Origin: Thalassomonas haliotis
Lineage (GTDB): Bacteria; Pseudomonadota; Gammaproteobacteria; Enterobacterales; Alteromonadaceae
Direction: 5' to 3'
Length of the DNA: 64,000 nucleotides
NCBI RefSeq assembly: GCF_028657945.1
Contig: NZ_CP059693.1
Location: 4,030,001-4,094,000 of the forward strand
In this document: positions 58,301-64,000 of the stretch, piece by piece
How positions within the stretch are numbered: the stretch's first letter is position 1
How the letters are laid out: each line of letters begins with the position of its first letter
Translations under genes and position numbers: made by a program
The notes under the pieces: model-generated
What the model was told of the DNA's origin: nothing
Databases searched by the model: none
What the model saw: only the letters and a program-made list of their open reading frames with translations

Positions 58301-59089
58301 TCAGGCTGAAAATATGTTATCGGTTGAATTGGCATCAGCCGCAGCTGTTTTTAACTTCATCCCGAAAATTTCACGATACAAGATCCCTTTGGTGTTATAG
58401 AACATAGGAGCGAGATAAGACAAACCAAACAGGAAAAATACTACGGCAATGATCGACATACTCGATTGTGCCAGCAATAACAAAGGTAAAGAAATCAACA
58501 CCAAAACAGTCATTAATGCCAGATAGATGCTGAAAAGTTTAAACCATTGAAAACGTGTTGCCTTAACACACAGCACTATGGCATTTAACGGCGACATACG
58601 CTTTTCCACCACTAGAGGTATGGTCAGGGATAAGGCAACGGCAAAAAAGATCCCGGGTAAAATAAATAACTGTAAACCTATGCTGATCAGCAAAGATGTC
58701 AACAGGGCACAAAGTGCAACCCAACTGCCGCGCCGTAAAAAGGCAAAAGTCAGTTTGGTTTGGGTTTTTAAGCCCACAGCATGCAATACCCCCATCATTT
58801 CAATACCGGCAATAAAAGGCCAGAGTACCAAAGTGATCACCACATTGAGGATCAGACCCGCCTGGGGATCATTAAAAACCTGCTCCACCCCTCCTAAAGA
58901 CTGGCTAAGTACCAGGGATACCAGCATACCCAGCAGAAAAACCAGGCTTAAACCGCCGTTAATGGGGCCGCGGGAATGCCGGGTTACCCGCCAGGCTTCC
59001 TCCAGCACGGTTTTGACATCAAGGTGATAATGACCCTTTAGCGCACTTTCGATATTACCGCCAATTTGTACAATTGAATCTTTATCCAC
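58301..59089 (-). CDS. integral membrane protein of unknown function
   Basis: A 262-aa protein with a cytosolic N-terminus of about 45 residues and six hydrophobic helices, resembling the general shape of BPSS1780/YciC-like proteins (IAGIEMMGVLHAVGLKTQTKLTFAFLRRGSWVALCALL then LPGIFFAVALSLTIPLVVEKRMSPLNAIVLC). It is co-transcribed with the glucosaminidase gene, which may mean a role in envelope remodelling. I do not recognise a named family with confidence. Confidence 0.65.
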   Translation of the reverse strand: MDKDSIVQIGGNIESALKGHYHLDVKTVLEEAWRVTRHSRGPINGGLSLVFLLGMLVSLVLSQSLGGVEQVFNDPQAGLILNVVITLVLWPFIAGIEMMGVLHAVGLKTQTKLTFAFLRRGSWVALCALLTSLLISIGLQLFILPGIFFAVALSLTIPLVVEKRMSPLNAIVLCVKATRFQWFKLFSIYLALMTVLVLISLPLLLLAQSSMSIIAVVFFLFGLSYLAPMFYNTKGILYREIFGMKLKTAAADANSTDNIFSA

Positions 59090-59302
59090 GAAACTTCTTA
59101 TCCTAAAAAATGACCCGCGAAGCGGGAAAATTCACTGAAAAATACATTGAAAAATGAATAACTCAGGGTAAACAGATCGCCATTATACCGGATTTAATTA
59201 AAAATTGCTCACCCGAGACAATCAGCTGTCAACCCTTAAGGCTATCAAGTGTAAAACAGCCTGAGGTTTAGCCCTTAATTATCAGTATATTAGCAGATTT
59301 AC

Positions 59303-59842
59303 TTATTGCTTTTTAATACGCTTGAGCACACTTTGAAAATAGGCTGCGCCTTTTTCATGGGCAAGTGCAATATTATTTTCAGGAATAGCCTCAGGCTGCT
59401 GATAAACAGCCAGCACCCGCTCCATGCTCGCTTCCCGGATCAGGTGGATGGTCGGATAAGGGGAGCGGTTGGTATAGTTGGCAGCATCATCAATATCTTC
59501 CCCTTCAAAACAATAATCAGGATGAAAACTGGCCAGCTGAAATATCCCCTCATACCCTGAGTGGACTAACAGTTCATTGGCGTAATCGAGTAAATCCAGA
59601 TAAAGTTCAAAACGGCGAAACCCCGTACTGAAAATCACTAAACTGGTTTCTAATTCGTCATGCTCTAACAGATATTGGCACTGGGCCATCAGCTCTTCCA
59701 GAGCAGGCTCAACTCGCCCGGCGGATGAGACATGATAATGTATGGTATCGTTAACAAATTCTTTTTTGGCAAACGGACAGAAGTTTAAACCGATAACAAT
59801 TTCGGCTAACCACTGCTTGGTTTGTTCAATGGCCGGATGCAT
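59303..59842 (-). CDS. DUF1415 family protein
   Basis: A 179-aa cytosolic protein from ATG 59842 (MHPAIEQTKQWLAEIVIGLNFCPFAK), with AAGGGGG seven bases upstream; the frame to 59905 lacks support. The family blocks NFCPFAKKEFVNDTIHYHVS and LASFHPDYCFEGEDIDDAANYTNRSPYPTIHLIREASMERVL are clear. The function is unknown; the invariant Cys, His and Asp residues look like a metal or catalytic site. Confidence 0.9.
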   Translation of the reverse strand: MHPAIEQTKQWLAEIVIGLNFCPFAKKEFVNDTIHYHVSSAGRVEPALEELMAQCQYLLEHDELETSLVIFSTGFRRFELYLDLLDYANELLVHSGYEGIFQLASFHPDYCFEGEDIDDAANYTNRSPYPTIHLIREASMERVLAVYQQPEAIPENNIALAHEKGAAYFQSVLKRIKKQ

Positions 59843-59921
59843 GACGCCCCCTTCAAAAGCATTAAAATAAAATCGCCGCTCTTTCGTTTCCTGCGACCGC
59901 GTCATACATCCCTGTATATAA

Positions 59922-59947
59922 AAAAACTTCGCCGGAGCGAAGTTTTT
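59922..59947 (-). terminator. terminator of dapA-bamC
   Basis: AAAAACTTCGC and GCGAAGTTTTT pair perfectly over 11 bases with a four-base loop, 20 bp after the bamC stop, followed by a T run on the minus strand. Confidence 0.85.
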
Positions 59948-59967
59948 CAGCGAATGGCAAGCCTAAC

Positions 59968-61053
59968 TTACAGAGGCGTTCTAAAAGATAAACCTTCTTC
60001 CATCACATCATACACCCGCGTCAAGGTTGTTTGCGGCAACACCTTTCCGTCGGCATCATAGATGGTCACTGAAGTTTTATCTTCAATTTCCGCCAGCTCA
60101 AAGCGATACTTGGCTTCATCAATATCAATTACAGGAATACCATCACCCCAGATGCTCGCCCAGATACTGTTGTCCGGTTTAACAAAATCAACAAAATAAA
60201 TTTTCTTGCCTTCGTTCATATCGGTAATATCAAAGCCATATTTGCTAAAGAAAGCCGGCAGGTTTGACCATAACAGATCGGTTTCCATTTCAACGATATA
60301 GGCGGGTTCGGCTTCAGGGTTTTCACCAATACTCACCAATTGCTGCGTAGCGCGCATCAGGCGGTTTTCTTTTTGTTGCAAGCGGTATTTATAATCCACC
60401 TGGGCAACAATTTCGTTCAGCATCGCCATTTCAGCTCTTTGCTGATCAATGGGATCTATGGTTTTGGTGCCGCCGCTTTGGTCGGTCTTCATATAATCAA
60501 CCAGGGACACCACTAAAGAGACGCTTCGCCCGTGAGGTTTCGCCTCCAGTTGGTAGCGAAAGCGCATGCTCTCCGACTGCTCTACCGTTTTATAAGGCCA
60601 AAAACCCGACTCTACTTCACTGTGATACCAGTCAGACTCAAAAGTTTTCTTCTGGGCATCTATCACATTCAGGGCTACGTCATCGCCGGCCAGCTGTTCT
60701 TCGATAGCGCTGTAGATAAATAACGCCAGATCTTTATCTTCCACAACTTTATCGAACCAGATAATGGCTTCATTGGAATCATTGACCACACGTGAAGAAG
60801 CGGCAACAGGCAATACCAGAGACGGCGCCCTGACATCAACCTCAACTCCCACAGGGCCATCGAGGTTAATTTTATCCGTGACAAAATAATCGTTATATTG
60901 CGCAGGCTTTTTTAAACCTTCGGGTATAGAGAGCACGGCAGCTTCTTGTTTTTCGGCATAATCAAAATCACCGGCCGCGCGCTTGTTATCGACACTACTA
61001 CATGATGCCAGGCTTAATCCCAGCAAAGAAAAATAAAATACACGACGATTCAT
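59968..61053 (-). CDS. bamC: BamC, outer-membrane assembly lipoprotein
   Basis: A 361-aa lipoprotein of the BAM complex, which folds outer-membrane beta-barrels. A signal peptide with lipobox LASC (MNRRVFYFSLLGLSLASCSS) is followed by an unstructured segment and two helix-grip domains (about 105-220 and 235-355), the second starting EPAYIVEMETDLLWSNLPAFFSKYGFDI. The ATG at 61053 overlaps the dapA stop by one base, with AGGAG just before it; the GTG at 61059 is not preferred. Confidence 0.92.
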   Translation of the reverse strand: MNRRVFYFSLLGLSLASCSSVDNKRAAGDFDYAEKQEAAVLSIPEGLKKPAQYNDYFVTDKINLDGPVGVEVDVRAPSLVLPVAASSRVVNDSNEAIIWFDKVVEDKDLALFIYSAIEEQLAGDDVALNVIDAQKKTFESDWYHSEVESGFWPYKTVEQSESMRFRYQLEAKPHGRSVSLVVSLVDYMKTDQSGGTKTIDPIDQQRAEMAMLNEIVAQVDYKYRLQQKENRLMRATQQLVSIGENPEAEPAYIVEMETDLLWSNLPAFFSKYGFDITDMNEGKKIYFVDFVKPDNSIWASIWGDGIPVIDIDEAKYRFELAEIEDKTSVTIYDADGKVLPQTTLTRVYDVMEEGLSFRTPL

Positions 61054-61955
61054 TAACACTCCTGCGGATATAAACCAGAATCTTTTAAAGTTTGTTCAAT
61101 ACAGTTTTTACCTGCTGGCGACAAGCCAACCAGGGGCAAACGTAAATGGGCACTGTCTAATAACTTCAAACAATATAACGCCCATTTGGCGGCCATAGGA
61201 CTCGATTCAATAAATAAGTTTTCATGTAAACCGGCCAATTGCCTATCAAGCAATAGCGCCTGTTTTATGTCACCCGATGCCAGGGCCGCATACACGGCCG
61301 CCATTTCCCTGGCCGCAACATTGGCGGTAACGGAAATAACCCCGTGTCCCCCTGCCCGACAAAAGTCGACCGCACTTGCATCATCACCACTGAGTAAATG
61401 AAAGGGCTGTTGGCATTTTTCCAGCAACTCAGCTACCCGGGTTAAATCTGCGGTTGCGTCTTTGATTGCGATAACATTATTAAGTTCCGATAACTTGATC
61501 ACAATTTCATTACTGAGATCGCATAAAGTACGTCCCGGCACATTATATAAGATAACCGGCAAGGCCGTTGCCCCGGCAATCGCGGTAAAATGGGCAAGCA
61601 AACCTTGGTCCGTCGGTTTATTATAAAACGGGGTTACCGTTAAATACCCCTGGATCCCGGTATCATTTAAGCGCTCGGTTAAACGGACACAGGCAAGCGT
61701 ATTATTGCCGCCATTGCCCACCAGGATATCTATCCGGCCCCCGGCAATAGCAACCGCTGCTTTGGCCAGGGCCACTTTTTCATCATCACTCAGGGTGGGT
61801 GACTCCCCTGTGGTACCGGCGATAACAATCGCAGAAGTACCCGATTGAATATGCCATTGGATTAACCTGGCAAGACCATCATAGTCAACTTCACCGTCTG
61901 CATTAAAAGGGGTAATTAACGCAACTATACTGCCTGAAAACATCAACTTTTTCAT
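61053..61955 (-). CDS. dapA: 4-hydroxy-tetrahydrodipicolinate synthase DapA
   Basis: A 300-aa enzyme of lysine and diaminopimelate synthesis that condenses pyruvate with aspartate semialdehyde. Active-site elements are GTTGESPTLSDDE, Tyr in LPVILYNVPGRT and the Schiff-base Lys in NVIAIKDATADLTR (about residue 165). The start could be Met5 (MFSGSIVALITPF) to match E. coli, but ATG 61955 has AAGG upstream. The dapA-bamC order is the same as in E. coli, and gcvR-bcp are divergent. Confidence 0.95.
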   Translation of the reverse strand: MKKLMFSGSIVALITPFNADGEVDYDGLARLIQWHIQSGTSAIVIAGTTGESPTLSDDEKVALAKAAVAIAGGRIDILVGNGGNNTLACVRLTERLNDTGIQGYLTVTPFYNKPTDQGLLAHFTAIAGATALPVILYNVPGRTLCDLSNEIVIKLSELNNVIAIKDATADLTRVAELLEKCQQPFHLLSGDDASAVDFCRAGGHGVISVTANVAAREMAAVYAALASGDIKQALLLDRQLAGLHENLFIESSPMAAKWALYCLKLLDSAHLRLPLVGLSPAGKNCIEQTLKDSGLYPQEC

Positions 61956-62218
61956 TCATAACCTTAATTGCGCCCCATGGTACTTGGCTGATTTTACAAA
62001 CACAAGGCAACTAAGATAAATATTAACAATAACGCCTTAAATCCAGGGTTTTAGCCACAAATTAACCAAAGGCTTGCTTTTGTTTGGCGAAAACAAAGCC
62101 AAAAAGAAGAATTATTCGCCAGCTTTTGTTTTTCAGGCCAGGCCAGGGGAAAAATTTTAGCCCTGTGGCGCAAGGATAGGTTACAATTGATTTTTTCTTT
62201 TAATAACAGGTCTATGTC

Positions 62219-62746
62219 ATGTCCCAGTATTTAGTTTTAACCGCTATGGGCGCGGATCGAACCGGGTGCGTTAGTGAGTTAACTAAATTAGCGAGTGAAT
62301 GCGGCTGTAATATTCTCGACAGCCGGATGGCAATCTTTGGCCTGGAATTTACTTTTATCATGCTACTTAACGGCGATAGCCGTGCGATAGTACAAATAGA
62401 AAATAAACTGCCTGCCATCGCCCATAGCCTGGATTTAATTACCATGATGAAACGGACCTCAGGTTACAAGTCACAGGACTTTACCCATCATTACCAGGCG
62501 GAATACGCCGGTATTGACCAGCCGGGGATATTAAAAGCAATCACGGCGTTTTTTGCCACCCGTAATATAGATATTTCATCACTTAAATCGGAAATTGACC
62601 CGTTAAGCAATAATATGCGGGCGCACATTTTATTTGCCCTGACAGAAAACACGGATATTAATACCCTGGAAAATGAATTTTTACAGCTATGTGAGCAAAT
62701 TGATGTCCAGGGCTGTATCAAACAGGTCAATTCGAACTTATTATAA
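62219..62746 (+). CDS. gcvR: glycine cleavage system regulator GcvR
   Basis: A 175-aa protein of two ACT domains: SQYLVLTAMGADRTGCVSELTKLASECGCNILDSRMAIFG, and HHYQAEYAGIDQPGILKAITAFFATRNIDISSL. GcvR binds glycine and blocks GcvA. It is divergent from dapA with 263 bp between starts and followed by bcp, as in E. coli. Confidence 0.92.
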   Translation: MSQYLVLTAMGADRTGCVSELTKLASECGCNILDSRMAIFGLEFTFIMLLNGDSRAIVQIENKLPAIAHSLDLITMMKRTSGYKSQDFTHHYQAEYAGIDQPGILKAITAFFATRNIDISSLKSEIDPLSNNMRAHILFALTENTDINTLENEFLQLCEQIDVQGCIKQVNSNLL

Positions 62747-62790
62747 TCCTTAGCCAACCACCAGGGCTCAACAGCAAGAGTAACAAAAGC

Positions 62791-63261
62791 ATGAATACAC
62801 TTAATGTAGGCGATAACGCGCCATTATTCACCCTCAAAGATGAGCATGATCAGGACGTTAACCTTGCCGACTATATCGGTAAGCATCAGGTACTGGTTTA
62901 TTTCTATCCTAAAGCTATGACCCCGGGATGTACGGTACAGGCCCAGGGATTAAGAGACAGTAAGGCCGAACTGGAAAAATTAAACACTAAAGTGTTTGGT
63001 ATCAGCCCGGATGAGCCAAAGCGCCTGGCGAAATTTTGCCAGCGCGACGAGCTTAACTTCACCCTGCTCTCCGATGTCGACCATAAAGTCGCCGATGACT
63101 TTGGCGTCTGGGGCTTAAAAAAGTTTATGGGCAAAGAATATGATGGCATCCACCGCCTGAGTTTTTTGATCGGCCTGGACGGTAAAATCAGCCATGTCTT
63201 TAACAAATTTAAAACCAAGACCCATCACGAAGTGGTATTGGAAGTATTAAAGGCTCAGTAG
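62791..63261 (+). CDS. bcp: peroxiredoxin Bcp/PrxQ, without the usual resolving Cys
   Basis: A 156-aa thiol peroxidase. The peroxidatic site is FYPKAMTPGCTVQAQGLRD with Cys47. In E. coli Bcp the residue five later is the resolving Cys; here it is Gln52. The only other Cys is in KFCQRDELNF (about residue 92). So it may be a 1-Cys enzyme or use the other Cys. The rest (FMGKEYDGIHRLSFLIGLDGKISHVF) is normal. It follows gcvR by 44 bp. Confidence 0.92.
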   Translation: MNTLNVGDNAPLFTLKDEHDQDVNLADYIGKHQVLVYFYPKAMTPGCTVQAQGLRDSKAELEKLNTKVFGISPDEPKRLAKFCQRDELNFTLLSDVDHKVADDFGVWGLKKFMGKEYDGIHRLSFLIGLDGKISHVFNKFKTKTHHEVVLEVLKAQ

Positions 63262-63292
63262 CCGATAAACTTTTACTTAAACCGTTAACCCC

Positions 63293-63349
63293 CGGGGATA
63301 CCATAAAACCGGCAATATCACCGATATTTGCGCTTTTATGGCATCCCCG
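63293..63349. terminator. large hairpin between bcp and the AraC gene
   Basis: CGGGGATACCATAAAA and TTTTATGGCATCCCCG pair over 16 bases with one mismatch, and the inner GCAATATC/GATATTTGC pair with one bulge, a hairpin of about 57 bases. There is no T tail; it could stop both convergent transcripts or be a repeat element. Confidence 0.5.
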
Positions 63350-63429
63350 TCACATCATTGCCTGCTGCCGTGTTATTGCTGCTTTATATCGCTGCCAAAG
63401 ATTAAGTAGATCCCTTAAACAGGTCCGGC

Positions 63430-64000
63430 TCACGGACTGACAAACTCATTGCGAAATTCCTGCGGCGTTTTCTTATGTTCACGCTGGAAAATGTCATAAA
63501 AACGGCTGATGGAACCAAAACCCGCTTCCAGAGCAACAGTTAATACCGCATGATTGGTATCTATCAGCAAGGCCTGTGCATGCTGTAAGCGAAGCTTGTT
63601 GATATATTGTTTGATAGAGGTTTTCATCACACGATGGAATAACTTCATTGCATAATTGGGATGCAGTCCCGTTTCCCGGGCAACCTGTTCTATGGTGATT
63701 TTTTTATCATAATTATCGGCAATGTATTTTAAGATCACCCTGATATGCATGAGTCCGCCCGATAACGATTTTTTCCCCTGATTTTTTAATGATGATGATA
63801 GGTCAAAGGTTGTAAAGGGCTCCAGCGACATGCGCCGGATCCTGTTTTTGATTTCATCAATCACCTGTATCACTAAAGTGGTATTTTTTGTCGCCAGATC
63901 ATGTTCCCACAGCCGGGTCATGGTTTGATCGCCGTCATGTAAACGCTCCGCCACCAGAACCTCCCCGGAAAATATCTCGCTGATAAAGCGGTTTGAAAAT
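63430..64000 (-). CDS. AraC-family regulator, cut by window end
   Basis: An open frame with no stop upstream to the window edge; the start is outside. The C-terminal 100 residues are the AraC DNA-binding domain (ITIEQVARETGLHPNYAMKLFHRVM and AVLTVALEAGFGSISRFYDIFQREHKKTPQEFR), preceded by a cupin-like sensor part (FSNRFISEIFSGEVLVAERL). It is of the same general type as the regulator at 1-371, which is the N-terminal part of another gene. Confidence 0.85.
   Translation of the reverse strand, partial: FSNRFISEIFSGEVLVAERLHDGDQTMTRLWEHDLATKNTTLVIQVIDEIKNRIRRMSLEPFTTFDLSSSLKNQGKKSLSGGLMHIRVILKYIADNYDKKITIEQVARETGLHPNYAMKLFHRVMKTSIKQYINKLRLQHAQALLIDTNHAVLTVALEAGFGSISRFYDIFQREHKKTPQEFRNEFVSP

Overview
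The window looks like chromosomal DNA of a marine gammaproteobacterium of the Alteromonadales, most like Colwelliaceae such as Thalassomonas or Thalassotalea. I infer this from the gene sets and orders (ccoNOQP - ccoH - ccoI - ccoS - safE-like - fnr - uspE - ttcA; dapA-bamC divergent from gcvR-bcp; ydbH-ynbE-ydbL). I did no database search. No rRNA or tRNA gene was recognised. Both window ends cut AraC-family regulator genes.

Layout. 0-9.4 kb: a cystathionine beta-lyase-like enzyme beside a cut AraC regulator, small membrane and unknown proteins, a SymE-type leader in front of a two-gene unit of unknown function (3.6-4.2 kb), two periplasmic substrate-binding proteins, and a CNNM/CBS membrane protein. 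9.4-18.4 kb: a macro-domain deacetylase, a methionine aminopeptidase overlapping a ParD-like antitoxin gene, a CDGSH-glutamate synthase fusion, a questin-oxidase-like protein, and a set matching the E. coli yqjF-yqjG-yhaJ-yhaK genes (DoxX, glutathionyl-hydroquinone reductase, LysR, pirin). 19-26 kb: a MacB/FtsX-type ABC exporter (permease, ATPase, HlyD adaptor) divergent from a membrane-spanning winged-helix/TolB-like regulator.

26.1-34.95 kb is an accessory island and the most interesting part. It holds an orphan Rhs C-terminal toxin with an immunity gene, bracketed by 16-bp inverted repeats; a RAYT/IS200-like transposase; dispersed and tandem repeats; a wrecked chitin-binding gene; a 26-unit hexanucleotide microsatellite; a SymE toxin with a conserved leader and an antisense-strand terminator; a Tae4 type VI amidase effector with its immunity gene and a second, broken copy of the immunity gene; a group II intron maturase remnant; and an uncharacterised overlapping pair that looks like a membrane-active effector with a small membrane immunity protein. 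No type VI structural genes lie in the window, so these effectors would depend on a system elsewhere.

35-64 kb is mostly ordinary chromosome: an FAD amine oxidase lipoprotein, an OmpR/EnvZ-type two-component pair, the ydbH-ynbE-ydbL envelope operon, a TonB-C-terminal/TPR-like periplasmic protein, the complete cbb3 oxidase structural and assembly genes except ccoG, the oxygen regulator Fnr, UspE with a well-placed Fnr box, TtcA, an NCS2 purine permease, a Bax-like glucosaminidase, BamC, DapA, GcvR and a Bcp/PrxQ peroxiredoxin lacking the usual resolving cysteine. Respiration genes and their oxygen-sensing regulator sit together, so the 45-55 kb block reads as a microaerobic/anaerobic response unit.
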